Source of the DNA: an uncultured Porphyromonadaceae bacterium
Lineage (GTDB): Bacteria; Bacteroidota; Bacteroidia; Bacteroidales; Muribaculaceae
Length of the DNA: 64,000 nucleotides
NCBI GenBank assembly: GCA_948467675.1
Contig: CAOKFI010000001.1
Location: 151,159-215,158 of the forward strand
Reading direction: 5' to 3'
The notes beneath the pieces were generated by a model. That model made no database searches and had not been told where the DNA came from. It worked only from the letters and a program-made list of their open reading frames with translations. Positions 37,983 through 48,469 of the stretch are shown in pieces. The position numbers and the translations under genes were made by a program. Numbering within the stretch: position 1 is the stretch's first letter; the number at the start of each line of letters is the position of its first letter.

Positions 37983-40900
37983 ATGAAAGGATTGCCAAAA
38001 CGACAGGGATTATATGATCCGTGTAATGAAAAAGATGCGTGTGGAGTAGGCTTGCTGGTCAATATAAGGGGCGTGAAATCGCACCAGTTGGTTGAGAAGG
38101 GTCTTCAGGTTCTCGAGCACATGGTACACAGAGGGGCTGAAGGTGCTGATCCTGATACTGGCGATGGTGCCGGTATAATGGTTCAGATCCCGCATGAGTT
38201 TATTTTGTTGCAGGGTATTGCAGTACCTGAGAAAGGCCGTTATGGAAGCGGACTGGTTTTTCTGCCTCGGGACGAGGAATCGCAGCAGATCATTTTCGAC
38301 ATTATAGAACGGGAAGTGATTGAAGCCGGATTATCGTTTCTTCCGGTGCGGGATGTTCCGACTAACAATGAGCAGCTCGGACCTGTCGCACGAGAAGCGG
38401 AACCGGTGATAAAACAGATCTTCGTAGCCGATGAGAATGCGGACGGAGATCTGGAACCTCGGCTGTATATGCTCCGCAAACGGATCGAGAAGAAAGTGGC
38501 GGAGAGCATGATACCTGATCGCGAGGCATTCTATATAGTATCGCTGTCATCACGGAATATCGTCTACAAAGGGATGCTGTCATCCCTCCAGTTGAGATAT
38601 TATTATCCGGATCTGATGAATCCGCATTTTACTACTGCGATGGCATTGGTTCATTCCAGATTCAGCACCAACACATTTCCGACATGGTCTCTTGCCCAGC
38701 CGTTCCGTATTCTCGGTCATAACGGAGAGATCAATACTATACAGGGAAACCGTATGTGGATGAAAGCCCGTGAATGTGTGCTTCATCCGGCTATATTCGG
38801 GAACAATGACCTTACTCCGATTATTCAGGACAACATGAGTGACAGTGCTTCGCTCGATAATGTACTTGAATATTTTGTCATGGGAGGCATGACGCTGCCA
38901 CATGCTCTGGCAATGCTTGTGCCAGAGAGTTTTAATGACAAGAATCCTATCTCTCCTGAGCTGAAAGCATTTTATGAATACCATTCCATACTTATGGAAG
39001 CATGGGATGGTCCGGCTACACTATTGTTCAGCGACGGCCGTTATGCCGGCGGCATGCTGGATCGTAACGGCTTGCGGCCGGCACGCTATATCATCACCAA
39101 CAATGATACTATGGTGGTCGCTTCCGAAATCGGAGTGTTGCCTTTCGAGGCATCCGAGGTCAAGGAGAAAGGGCGTCTCAGACCTGGCAAGATGCTTATG
39201 GTCGACATGGAGAAAGGTATGATATATTATGATGACGAACTGAAAGAGCGTCTGGCATCGGAATTTCCATATCGAGACTGGCTGTCACGAAACCGCATAA
39301 AGCTCGATAAAGTGAGCTCGGGGCGTAAGGTAAGCGACAGGGTGGATGACTATGCCCGTCTGCTCAGGGCCTTCAACTATCACCGGGAGGAGGTCGAGAA
39401 AATACTTATGCCGATGGTGGTCGATGCCAAGGAGCCTGTAAATTCTATGGGAAATGACACTCCGTTGGCAGTATTGAGTGAACAGCCGCAACTGTTATTC
39501 AACTATTTCCGTCAGCATTTCGCACAGGTTACCAATCCGCCTATAGATCCGTTGCGTGAAGAACTGGTGATGAGCCTGGACTCGTACATAGGAGCTATAA
39601 AAATGAATCTGATGGATCCGACGCCTGATTTGTGCAAGATGGTTGAACTGAAACGCCCGATTCTGACCAATCAGGAACTGGACATACTCTGTAATCTGCG
39701 TTATAAGGGATTCAATACTCGGAAACTTTCCATGTCATTTCCGGTCTCGGATGGTGCATTCGGAATGAAGTCGGCATTGGAACGTCTTTGTCACGAGGCA
39801 GAACTTGCAGTGGACGAAGGGTGCAATTATATAGTACTGACAGACCGTGATATTGATGCCGAACATGCTCCGATCCCGTCGTTGCTGGCCACGTCGGCTG
39901 TCCATCACCATCTGATCGACAGGAAGAAACGTGTTCAGACAGCGCTTATAGTAGAGACTGCCGATGCCCGTGAGGTCATGCATTTCGCATTGCTGTCAGG
40001 ATATGGTGCAAGTGCTGTAAATCCGTATCTGGCATTTGCGGTCATCAATGACCTGGTTGAACGTAAAGAGATCCAGCTGGATTTTCATACCGCTCAGAAA
40101 AATTATATAAAGGCAATTGATAAGGGACTGCTGAAAGTGATGTCGAAGATGGGCATATCTACGCTTACGAGCTACAAGGGTGCCCAACTGTTTGAAGCAA
40201 TAGGTATTTCGCAGGATGTGATAGACGCTTATTTCGGTACTACCGTATCAAAGATCGGCGGCATAGATCTGGACGATCTGACACGTGATATCGCCGCATC
40301 GCATGCCGCTGCCTATTCTGATTGTTTCGATGACGAGGCTCCGATGCGTCATTTAGGGGTATATTCGTTCCGTAAAGACGGAGAGTCCCATGCCTGGAAT
40401 CCTGAAACGATCGCGACATTGCAATTGGCTACCCGTCTTGGCAGTTATAAGAAGTTCAAGGAATTTACATCTCTGGTGGATAACAAACCGCATCCGATAT
40501 TCATAAGAGATTTTCTCGATTTCAAAAAGGGAGAGCCGGTCGCATTGGAAGATGTGGAGCCGGTCGAGGCGATAATGAAGCGATTTGTTACCGGAGCGAT
40601 GTCGTTCGGCTCGATCAGCCGTGAAGCTCATGAGGCCTTAGGAATCGCAATGAATGCTATCGGAGCCAGATCCAATACTGGTGAAGGCGGAGAAGACGCA
40701 GAGCGGCTCATGCCGCGGGAGGATGGCTCAAGTGCGCGCAGCGCTATCAAGCAGGTGGCATCAGGACGGTTCGGTGTTACTGCGGAATATCTTGTAAATG
40801 CCGATGAGATTCAGATCAAAATAGCTCAGGGCGCAAAACCGGGAGAGGGCGGACAACTCCCTGGATTCAAGGTCGATAAAATCATAGCCAGAACCAGGCA

Positions 40901-42488
40901 TTCGATTCCCGGTATATCGCTGATCTCTCCTCCTCCGCATCATGACATATATTCGATAGAGGATCTGGCACAGTTGATATTCGATCTTAAAAATGTCAAC
41001 CCGAAGGCCTGTATAAGTGTGAAGCTGGTATCTGAAAGCGGAGTGGGTACAATTGCCGCCGGTGTGGCCAAAGCCAAAAGTGATCTTATAACTATAAGCG
41101 GAAGTGAAGGCGGAACCGGCGCATCTCCGGCAAGTTCAATCAGATATGCCGGCTTGCCTTCTGAGATCGGACTTGCCGAGACTCAGCAGACTCTTGTTCT
41201 CAATAATCTTCGCGGACAAGTGAAGCTACAGGTGGACGGTCAGCTCAAGACAGCGCGTGATGTTATAATTATGGCGATGCTCGGTGCTGAAGAATTCGGG
41301 TTTGCTACAAGCGCGCTGATTGTGCTCGGATGCGTGATGATGAGGAAGTGTCACATGAATACGTGTCCGGTCGGTGTTGCGACTCAGAACGAAGAGTTGC
41401 GAAAACGCTTTGTAGGGCGTTCGGAGTATGTGGTCAATTTCTTTAGATTTCTGGCTACTGAGATCCGAGAGACGATGGCTGAGATCGGTGTGCGCAGACT
41501 GGACGAGATCATCGGTCGCAGCGATCTGCTCACAGTAAAGCCAGGGCTGGAATCGTCCAAGACAGCTCATCTCGATTTTTCGAGATTGCTTTATTTCCCA
41601 TCAGAAGGTCGTGTTAACGCTATAATTAATACCCATTCTCAGCAGCATGATATCGATAATGTCATGGATCGGCAGCTTATAAGCCGTTCGTTTTCTGCCA
41701 TTCAGTCGGGAATGCCTGTTGAACTGGATTTCAGGATTGCGAATACCGACCGTTCTGTCGGGGCGATGCTATCAGGCGTAGTGGCGTTGAAATATGGAAA
41801 TGCCGGTCTGGCAGACAATACGATTAACTGCACATTTCAGGGATCGGCAGGTCAGAGTTTCGGCGCTTTTCTGGCACATGGAATTACATTCCGTCTTGAG
41901 GGCGATGCCAATGACTATGTAGGCAAAGGTCTGTCTGGCGGCAGGATTGTGATTGTTCCGCCTTCAGGATCTACGTTTGTTCCTCAGGACAATATCATAG
42001 CAGGCAATACTCTGATGTATGGTGCCACTTCTGGCGAGATCTACATAAACGGACGTGTTGGCGAGCGTTTCTGTGTGCGTAATTCCGGAGCTACAGCCGT
42101 TGTGGAAGGAGTAGGAGACCATTGTTGTGAATATATGACAGGAGGCCGTACCGTTGTGTTGGGTACTACCGGACGAAATTTCGCAGCCGGTATGAGCGGA
42201 GGCGTGGCGTATGTCTGGAATCCGACAGGCGATTTTGATTATTATTGCAATATGGAGATGGTCGAGCTGTCTCTTATCGAGGATATGGGCGATAACCGTG
42301 AGTTGTACCGCCTGATAGGCAACCATTACAAGTATACTCACAGCCCTCTTGCTGGCATTATGCTTGATAACTGGCAGGAATATTCCTCCCAGTTCATAAA
42401 AGTAATACCGTTTGAATACAAAAAAGTGCTTCATGATGAAAAGATGGAGAAACTTCAGCGTAAAATAGCTGAGGTGGAACGCGATTAG
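37983..42488 (+). CDS. gltB: Glutamate synthase, large subunit
   Basis: 1501 residues, full length. Ntn glutamine-amidohydrolase domain with the catalytic Cys in DACGVGLL (Cys20, exposed after removal of a short propeptide); central domain; FMN-binding synthase domain (GSEGGTGASPASS); the 3Fe-4S Cys cluster in CVMMRKCHMNTCPVG; and the C-terminal GXGXG beta-helix. Transfers the glutamine amide to 2-oxoglutarate. Operon with gltD and the amidophosphoribosyltransferase-like gene. Confidence 0.97.
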   Translation: MKGLPKRQGLYDPCNEKDACGVGLLVNIRGVKSHQLVEKGLQVLEHMVHRGAEGADPDTGDGAGIMVQIPHEFILLQGIAVPEKGRYGSGLVFLPRDEESQQIIFDIIEREVIEAGLSFLPVRDVPTNNEQLGPVAREAEPVIKQIFVADENADGDLEPRLYMLRKRIEKKVAESMIPDREAFYIVSLSSRNIVYKGMLSSLQLRYYYPDLMNPHFTTAMALVHSRFSTNTFPTWSLAQPFRILGHNGEINTIQGNRMWMKARECVLHPAIFGNNDLTPIIQDNMSDSASLDNVLEYFVMGGMTLPHALAMLVPESFNDKNPISPELKAFYEYHSILMEAWDGPATLLFSDGRYAGGMLDRNGLRPARYIITNNDTMVVASEIGVLPFEASEVKEKGRLRPGKMLMVDMEKGMIYYDDELKERLASEFPYRDWLSRNRIKLDKVSSGRKVSDRVDDYARLLRAFNYHREEVEKILMPMVVDAKEPVNSMGNDTPLAVLSEQPQLLFNYFRQHFAQVTNPPIDPLREELVMSLDSYIGAIKMNLMDPTPDLCKMVELKRPILTNQELDILCNLRYKGFNTRKLSMSFPVSDGAFGMKSALERLCHEAELAVDEGCNYIVLTDRDIDAEHAPIPSLLATSAVHHHLIDRKKRVQTALIVETADAREVMHFALLSGYGASAVNPYLAFAVINDLVERKEIQLDFHTAQKNYIKAIDKGLLKVMSKMGISTLTSYKGAQLFEAIGISQDVIDAYFGTTVSKIGGIDLDDLTRDIAASHAAAYSDCFDDEAPMRHLGVYSFRKDGESHAWNPETIATLQLATRLGSYKKFKEFTSLVDNKPHPIFIRDFLDFKKGEPVALEDVEPVEAIMKRFVTGAMSFGSISREAHEALGIAMNAIGARSNTGEGGEDAERLMPREDGSSARSAIKQVASGRFGVTAEYLVNADEIQIKIAQGAKPGEGGQLPGFKVDKIIARTRHSIPGISLISPPPHHDIYSIEDLAQLIFDLKNVNPKACISVKLVSESGVGTIAAGVAKAKSDLITISGSEGGTGASPASSIRYAGLPSEIGLAETQQTLVLNNLRGQVKLQVDGQLKTARDVIIMAMLGAEEFGFATSALIVLGCVMMRKCHMNTCPVGVATQNEELRKRFVGRSEYVVNFFRFLATEIRETMAEIGVRRLDEIIGRSDLLTVKPGLESSKTAHLDFSRLLYFPSEGRVNAIINTHSQQHDIDNVMDRQLISRSFSAIQSGMPVELDFRIANTDRSVGAMLSGVVALKYGNAGLADNTINCTFQGSAGQSFGAFLAHGITFRLEGDANDYVGKGLSGGRIVIVPPSGSTFVPQDNIIAGNTLMYGATSGEIYINGRVGERFCVRNSGATAVVEGVGDHCCEYMTGGRTVVLGTTGRNFAAGMSGGVAYVWNPTGDFDYYCNMEMVELSLIEDMGDNRELYRLIGNHYKYTHSPLAGIMLDNWQEYSSQFIKVIPFEYKKVLHDEKMEKLQRKIAEVERD

Positions 42489-42521
42489 TCATTGAGGTTA
42501 ACAATAAAAAAATACGTCAGA

Positions 42522-43952
42522 ATGGGAAATCCCAAAGCATTTTTGACAATAAAGCGGAAAGAGGCCGGATATAGGCCGATAAGTGACCGTGTGAAAGATT
42601 ATGGCGAGGTTGAGCAGACGCTTAACGCAGAGGATCGCCGACAGCAAGCCGCGCGCTGTATGGAGTGCGGGGTTCCGTTTTGCCATTGGAGCTGCCCGTT
42701 GGGAAACAAACAGCCGGAATGGCAGGACCGCTTGTATAAAAATGATATAAAGGGAGCATACGCATTGTTGAGCATGACTGATGATTTTCCGGAGTTTACC
42801 GGTCGTGTATGCCCTGCTTTGTGTGAAAAAGGATGTGTGCTGAACAAGACACATGAACCGGTGACAATCAGGGAAAACGAGGCTGCTATAGTTGAACGGG
42901 CATTCAATGAAGGTTATATACAGCCTAAAATACCCAGGCACCGTAGTGGAAAACGTGTGGCTGTGATCGGATCGGGCCCGGCTGGACTGGCATGCGCCAA
43001 CCAGCTGAATCAGGCAGGACATTATGTGACTGTTTTTGAAAAGGATGAAGCGATCGGAGGCCTTCTCAGATTCGGGATTCCTGATTTCAAACTCAACAAG
43101 AGCGTTATAGACCGCCGCCAACGGCTTATGGAAGCTGAAGGTATAGAATTCCGTACCGGAGTCCATGTCGGATCTGATATCGGTGCGGATGAACTGCTTG
43201 ATGGGTATGATGCGGTGTGTGTGGCCATAGGTGCCGGAGTGCCGCGTGATCTGAATGTCAGCGGCCGCAATTCAAACGGAGTACATTTTGCATTAGAGTT
43301 GTTGCAACAGCAGAACAGGATTGTTGCAGGCAATGAAATCGAGCAGTCGGAACGTATCACAGCCAAAGGGAAAAACGTACTGATAATAGGTGGAGGCGAT
43401 ACCGGTAGTGACTGTGTGGGTACTTCCATCCGTCAGGGTGCGGTGTCTGTCACACAGATCGAGATAATGCCTAAACCACCTGTCGGTGATAATCCTTCCA
43501 CGCCATGGCCTTACTGGCCGGTAGTTCTAAAAACATCCAGTTCCCACGAAGAAGGATGTGAACGCCGTTGGTCGCTTGATACCAAACGGATTAATACTGA
43601 TGCCGAGGGCAATGTCATCTCAGTCGATGTAGAAGAGGTGGAATGGATAACGGATTCTGAAAGCGGGCGGATGAAACCGACACATACCGGCAGGACAGAA
43701 ACTATTAAAGCGGAATTGGTCTTGTTGGCTATGGGATTTACCAATCCTGTCTATGATGGGTTACTGGAACAGTTAGGTTTGGAGGAGGATCCCCGGAATA
43801 ATGTTAAGATCGATTCATCGCACATGACGTCGCATGATAAAGTTTTTGCTGCCGGCGATGCTGCGACAGGCGCCTCTTTGGTCGTCAGATGTATCGCATC
43901 CGGTCGTAATGCCGCCAGAGGGATCGACGAATATCTGACTTCTAAACAATGA
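42522..43952 (+). CDS. gltD: Glutamate synthase, small subunit
   Basis: 476 residues from the ATG at 42522; the open frame begins at a TTG at 42492. N-terminal Cys motif (CMECGVPFCHWSCPLGN, with CPALCEKGC) for two 4Fe-4S clusters, then FAD-binding VIGSGPAGLACANQL and NAD(P)-binding IIGGGDTGSDCVG. It supplies electrons to GltB. 33 bases separate it from gltB and 14 from the next gene. Confidence 0.96.
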   Translation: MGNPKAFLTIKRKEAGYRPISDRVKDYGEVEQTLNAEDRRQQAARCMECGVPFCHWSCPLGNKQPEWQDRLYKNDIKGAYALLSMTDDFPEFTGRVCPALCEKGCVLNKTHEPVTIRENEAAIVERAFNEGYIQPKIPRHRSGKRVAVIGSGPAGLACANQLNQAGHYVTVFEKDEAIGGLLRFGIPDFKLNKSVIDRRQRLMEAEGIEFRTGVHVGSDIGADELLDGYDAVCVAIGAGVPRDLNVSGRNSNGVHFALELLQQQNRIVAGNEIEQSERITAKGKNVLIIGGGDTGSDCVGTSIRQGAVSVTQIEIMPKPPVGDNPSTPWPYWPVVLKTSSSHEEGCERRWSLDTKRINTDAEGNVISVDVEEVEWITDSESGRMKPTHTGRTETIKAELVLLAMGFTNPVYDGLLEQLGLEEDPRNNVKIDSSHMTSHDKVFAAGDAATGASLVVRCIASGRNAARGIDEYLTSKQ

Positions 43953-43966
43953 TCATATATCGGTAA

Positions 43967-45853
43967 ATGGAACCATTGAAACATGAATGCGGAGTGGCGA
44001 TGATACGTTTGCTAAAGCCGCTCCAATATTATAAGGAAAAGTACGGTACCTATCATTACGGCCTGAATAAACTTTATCTGCTTATGGAGAAGCAGCATAA
44101 CCGAGGCCAGGAGGCAGCGGGTGTCGGTGTTGTGAAAATACAGACTCCTCCCGGCTACGAGTATGTGTTCAGGGAAAGAGCTTTGGGTGCGGATGCCATT
44201 CAGGAGATTTTTTCTAAAATACGTCCGGAAATTGACAAAGCGAATATCGAAGGCATGTCTCCTCAGGAGGTGGAAGCGTTTGCCCCATTTCTTGGCGAGA
44301 TATATATGGGTCATCTGAGATACAGTACCACTGGCAAAAGCGGATTGTCGTACGTTCATCCGTTTCTGCGCCGGAATAACTGGAGATCGCGCAACTTGCT
44401 GCTATGCGGTAATTTCAACATGACTAATGTTGACGAGATATTTGAATCTGTGGTAAGAAGCGGTCAGCATCCGCGAATATACAGCGATACAGTGATGCTG
44501 CTCGAACAATTGGGATATGCTCTGGATAAAGAGAATCATCGAATATATAAGGAATTGCGCGATCATCTTGTAGAGCCTGAACTGAGCAAGGCTATGGAAG
44601 ACCGTCTTGATCTGACGCGTGTCCTGTCATCGGTCGCAGGACAATGGGATGGCGGATATGTGATATGCGGAGCTACCGGATCTGGCGATATCTTTGCGTT
44701 AAGAGATCCTAAAGGTATACGTCCGGCTTTCTATTATGCCAATGACGAGATTGTGGTCGTGGCTTCAGAGCGTCCGGTAATCCAGACTGTTCTCAATATC
44801 CCTCGTGTTTCTGTTTGCGAACTTGCTCCAGGCAGTGCAATTACAGTCAGCAAAGCCGGCGAAATCAAGATTGCTCAGGTATTGGAGGCGAATGATAATC
44901 GGCGGTGCTCATTTGAACGAATATATTTCTCCCGAGGCAGCGATGCTGACATATATCGGGAGCGTAAGGCGTTGGGCCGAGTGCTGGTGCCGGAGATCTT
45001 GAGGCATCTTGACGAGAATCTCGATGATGCAGTTTTCTCTTTCATCCCCAATACTGCGGAAGTTGCGTTTATCGGAATGTGTGAGGGTCTGGAAAAGCAT
45101 CTTGACAGGAAGAAGGCGAACCGTATACTGGAATTACAGGAAGAAGGCCGATTGGATCAGGATACGGTTGTCGAGGTGATGAAAAAGAAACTACGTATCG
45201 AGAAAGTAGCGATAAAGGATATAAAACTCCGTACATTCATCGCAGAAGGTGAGTCGCGCAATGATCTTGCCGCTCATGTATATGATGTGACATACGGTAT
45301 TATACGTAATGATACAGACACTTTGGTCGTGATTGATGACAGCATAGTGCGGGGCACTACTTTGCGGCAGTCAATAATCCGTATGCTTGATCGTCTGCAT
45401 CCGCGTAAGATTGTGGTTGTTTCGTCATCGCCACAGGTCCGTTATCCCGATTATTATGGTATAGATATGTCCCGTATGGGCGAGTTCATCGCATTTAGAG
45501 CCGCAGTAGAGTTGCTGAAGGACAGAGGCCTGCAACATGTACTCGATGATGTGTACAAGCGTTGTTCGGAGCAGGAGTATATCGCTCCTGAAAAACGGGT
45601 AAACTGTGTCAAAGCGATTTACGAGCCATTTTCGGATAGGGAAATTTCTGAAAAAATAGCGCAGATGCTTACCCCTGCCGGGACTCATGCTGAAGTCGCA
45701 ATTGTATATCAGACACTTGACGGATTGCACGAGTCTGTTCCCGATTGTCCGGGCGATTGGTACTTTTCGGGCGATTATCCTACACCGGGAGGAATCAGGT
45801 TAGTTAACAAGGCTTATATGAATTTCTATGAAGGACATGTCGACAAGCGATAG
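43967..45853 (+). CDS. Amidophosphoribosyltransferase-like class II glutamine amidotransferase
   Basis: 628 residues. N-terminal Ntn domain with the likely catalytic Cys8 (HECGVAMI) after a seven-residue propeptide, then RGQEAAG and GHLRYSTTGKSG, and a C-terminal phosphoribosyltransferase domain with the PRPP loop VVIDDSIVRGTTLRQS. It is longer than typical PurF (about 470-510) and sits in the GOGAT operon, 14 bases after gltD, not with purine genes. It may be a second PurF with a distinct role, or PurF itself; I cannot choose without the rest of the genome. Confidence 0.85.
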   Translation: MEPLKHECGVAMIRLLKPLQYYKEKYGTYHYGLNKLYLLMEKQHNRGQEAAGVGVVKIQTPPGYEYVFRERALGADAIQEIFSKIRPEIDKANIEGMSPQEVEAFAPFLGEIYMGHLRYSTTGKSGLSYVHPFLRRNNWRSRNLLLCGNFNMTNVDEIFESVVRSGQHPRIYSDTVMLLEQLGYALDKENHRIYKELRDHLVEPELSKAMEDRLDLTRVLSSVAGQWDGGYVICGATGSGDIFALRDPKGIRPAFYYANDEIVVVASERPVIQTVLNIPRVSVCELAPGSAITVSKAGEIKIAQVLEANDNRRCSFERIYFSRGSDADIYRERKALGRVLVPEILRHLDENLDDAVFSFIPNTAEVAFIGMCEGLEKHLDRKKANRILELQEEGRLDQDTVVEVMKKKLRIEKVAIKDIKLRTFIAEGESRNDLAAHVYDVTYGIIRNDTDTLVVIDDSIVRGTTLRQSIIRMLDRLHPRKIVVVSSSPQVRYPDYYGIDMSRMGEFIAFRAAVELLKDRGLQHVLDDVYKRCSEQEYIAPEKRVNCVKAIYEPFSDREISEKIAQMLTPAGTHAEVAIVYQTLDGLHESVPDCPGDWYFSGDYPTPGGIRLVNKAYMNFYEGHVDKR

Positions 45854-45875
45854 TGTTGTTCATAATAGCAATTTT

Positions 45876-45912
45876 CAATGTTCCGTCAGTCAGTTGATAT
45901 GGCGGAACATTG
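45876..45912. terminator. Terminator hairpin between the PurF-like gene and trkA
   Basis: 13-bp stem with one G-T pair (45876-45888 with 45900-45912). It covers the stop codon and last codons of trkA, serving two convergent genes. Confidence 0.7.
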
Positions 45913-46582
45913 CTTTATAGGCTTTCGCAGTTCCGATACAGGTAAATATGTCGCCTGGTTCGACCCTCAGATCCGGATTTGAGGATATATCTATAAGACC
46001 CGGTCTGGTGTGTTCGATTCCCAGTATATTGCGGGCTGGCACCGGGCGTCCGACTGCAATCAGAGTCAGACCGAAATTTTTGTTCAAATCGAGACTGGAG
46101 TATTTCATTCCAAAGAAGTACTCAGGCGATTTGAATTTGAGCACATAGTGGTCGGAGTCGATATGCAGTGATTCAACCTGGCCACCGAGTTCCATTTCAT
46201 TTGACAGATCTTTGGCGGCCCGTTGCTCGGGTGTCACGATACGCTCTACATTCATGCCTGTCAGAATAGCTTCGTGAAGAGTGTCGATGGCACGGGCGAA
46301 TATGTGCTCGACTCCGGCTTTCTTTAGCAGTGCGACTGTCTTTATACTTGCGCCGAAATTTTCACCAATGGCGACAATCACGATATCGACATTGCGTAAC
46401 GGCAACACGCTTAGCGATGTCTCATCGGTAGAATCGATTATATAGGCAGTCGAAATATTGTCTTTGATCGCATCGACCAATGCGGGATTGGCATCAGCAC
46501 CGATAACCTCATGTCCCATTTCAGTGAGGTCAAGGGCAAGATTTGAACCGTATATTCCGAGTCCTATGATCAGATAACGCAT
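45890..46582 (-). CDS. TrkA family potassium uptake regulator
   Basis: 230 residues: RCK-N Rossmann domain (IIGLGIYGSNLA, GADANP, IIDSTD) and an RCK-C domain at the C-terminus. It is the cytosolic nucleotide-binding ring of Trk/Ktr potassium systems. It follows the TrkH-type gene by 15 bases, so the two are transcribed together. Confidence 0.93.
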   Translation of the reverse strand: MRYLIIGLGIYGSNLALDLTEMGHEVIGADANPALVDAIKDNISTAYIIDSTDETSLSVLPLRNVDIVIVAIGENFGASIKTVALLKKAGVEHIFARAIDTLHEAILTGMNVERIVTPEQRAAKDLSNEMELGGQVESLHIDSDHYVLKFKSPEYFFGMKYSSLDLNKNFGLTLIAVGRPVPARNILGIEHTRPGLIDISSNPDLRVEPGDIFTCIGTAKAYKAMFRHIN

Positions 46583-46597
46583 AATGTCAGTGTTAAT

Positions 46598-48463
46598 TTA
46601 GTTGATTATAATATTGTCGGTAGGATATTTTGCAGGATGATAGCTGCGGTGTCCGATCAATCCCATCAGTAGCGATATGATGCCGACTCTGCCGATAAAC
46701 ATGGCCGTACAAAGCAATATCTTGGACGCATTGCAGAGATCTGGGGTAATACCGAGTGATGATCCTACGGTAAACAGGGCGGAACAACTTTCAAAGAGCA
46801 GTGCTTTTGTGGGCAGTTCCGGCTCCAGCGACATAAGAATCAGCGAGTATATAAGATATGAGACAATAGATAATGCGACTACCGCATTCGCACGCCGGAT
46901 TGAGCCTATGGCAATGGAGCGTTTGAATGCAGTGACGTATTCCCGTCCTGTGACAATCGATCTCAGATTAAGCCATATTGCCGCGATGGTATTGACTTTA
47001 ATACCGCCGGCTGTAGACTGGGATCCGCCGCCTATCCACATCAGAAACAAGATGAACAAGATTGTGACATCACGGAAACCTGCGGGATTGAGCGATGAGA
47101 AACCTGCGCTTCGCGGTGTCACTGAGTTGAATATGGATTGTACTATCTTATCGGATATTGTCATGCCGGCAAGCGAATGATTATATTCTGTTGCAAGAAA
47201 TATCACAAAGCCGGCAACAAACAGTATCGTAGTGGAAAGTAGTACAATCTTTGTATTCATATTATATATATGGCACATCACCTCTTTGAACGGTATTCCA
47301 TGAATCCTGTACCATATACGTCTGACCGTATGCGCTACGGCATCTTTGAAATTTGCCAGAATCGGGAATCCGATACCTCCGGCAAGTATCATGATACTTG
47401 CCACGATATACAAACTTTGTGCGTTATGCAATAAGATCGGGTTTGATAGACCGCCTTCTATGTTAGAGAATCCGGCATTGCAGAAGGCCGATAAAGCATG
47501 GAATGCCGAGAAGATCAACTCGTCCTCTATACTCATTCCGATAGCATCATGTATGCTTAAGAAAAATAGTCCGGTTCCGACAAGTTCGATGACAAGTGTG
47601 AAGCCGAGAATATACAGCAGGGTAGGGACCAACGAGTCGAGTGATCGGGTATATATCATGTCTTTAACCATCAACTGACTGTATATCGACGTATTCCCGC
47701 TAAAAAACAAGGCAAAAAAGCTGGTAAAGGTCATCACACCCAATGCGCCTGTCTGAATAAGTACAGCAAGAATCAAGAGCCCGAAAGGCGTAAAAGTGGA
47801 CGATATATCTATTGTAGTAAGGCCTGTGATCGAGACCGCACTTGTGGCTACAAACAGAGAGTCTATGTAGGAGATGCCGCCGACCGTGCATTTCGGGAGC
47901 ATCAATACAAACGATCCGATTATGATGAATAACAGAAAACTGCCCGACAAAATCAGGGATGGATTAGTCCGTTTGCCGATGAGTCGTACAATACCATAAC
48001 AGATATCAACTACAGCATAGGCTCCGAGTACAGAGAACAGGAATTTATTGCTGTACAGTATCTGTTCCAACTGCGGTATCCATGGATGTGTCGGGTGTGG
48101 GTATATCCATGGTATGATACTGACCATAATTCCGGCATCGACAATCCATTTTATAATTTTAGTCTCACGTATGGTGTTGCGGAACTTCAATATCAGATTG
48201 AACAATACGTTTATAGCGAATGCACCCTGGCATATACGCAATAACCTTAATATATTGATGCCGGTATGACGGTCGTGGTCATATCCGACATATACAGTCA
48301 GGCATACTACACATACGATAGATGCGATGAATGCAATGACCTGAAGGATGTCGGACAAGATCCGTATGGGGGAGATGAAATGTCCAGTGAAACGTCTGTA
48401 GGCCGACGCGATAATAATACCGCGGAAGCGCAGCAGATTGCCGATTTCACCGAACAGTCTCAT
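46598..48463 (-). CDS. TrkH/KtrB family potassium transporter
   Basis: 621 residues. Four pore repeats, each M1-P-M2, with filter-like segments around SITGLTT, CNAGFSN, TPRSAGFSS and GSSLGIT, as in TrkH/KtrB. An N-terminal extension of about 170 residues adds further membrane segments. Partner of the TrkA protein downstream. It begins 6 bases after the DUF4923 gene, so that gene belongs to the same unit. Confidence 0.93.
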   Translation of the reverse strand: MRLFGEIGNLLRFRGIIIASAYRRFTGHFISPIRILSDILQVIAFIASIVCVVCLTVYVGYDHDRHTGINILRLLRICQGAFAINVLFNLILKFRNTIRETKIIKWIVDAGIMVSIIPWIYPHPTHPWIPQLEQILYSNKFLFSVLGAYAVVDICYGIVRLIGKRTNPSLILSGSFLLFIIIGSFVLMLPKCTVGGISYIDSLFVATSAVSITGLTTIDISSTFTPFGLLILAVLIQTGALGVMTFTSFFALFFSGNTSIYSQLMVKDMIYTRSLDSLVPTLLYILGFTLVIELVGTGLFFLSIHDAIGMSIEDELIFSAFHALSAFCNAGFSNIEGGLSNPILLHNAQSLYIVASIMILAGGIGFPILANFKDAVAHTVRRIWYRIHGIPFKEVMCHIYNMNTKIVLLSTTILFVAGFVIFLATEYNHSLAGMTISDKIVQSIFNSVTPRSAGFSSLNPAGFRDVTILFILFLMWIGGGSQSTAGGIKVNTIAAIWLNLRSIVTGREYVTAFKRSIAIGSIRRANAVVALSIVSYLIYSLILMSLEPELPTKALLFESCSALFTVGSSLGITPDLCNASKILLCTAMFIGRVGIISLLMGLIGHRSYHPAKYPTDNIIIN

Positions 48464-48469
48464 AGCGCC

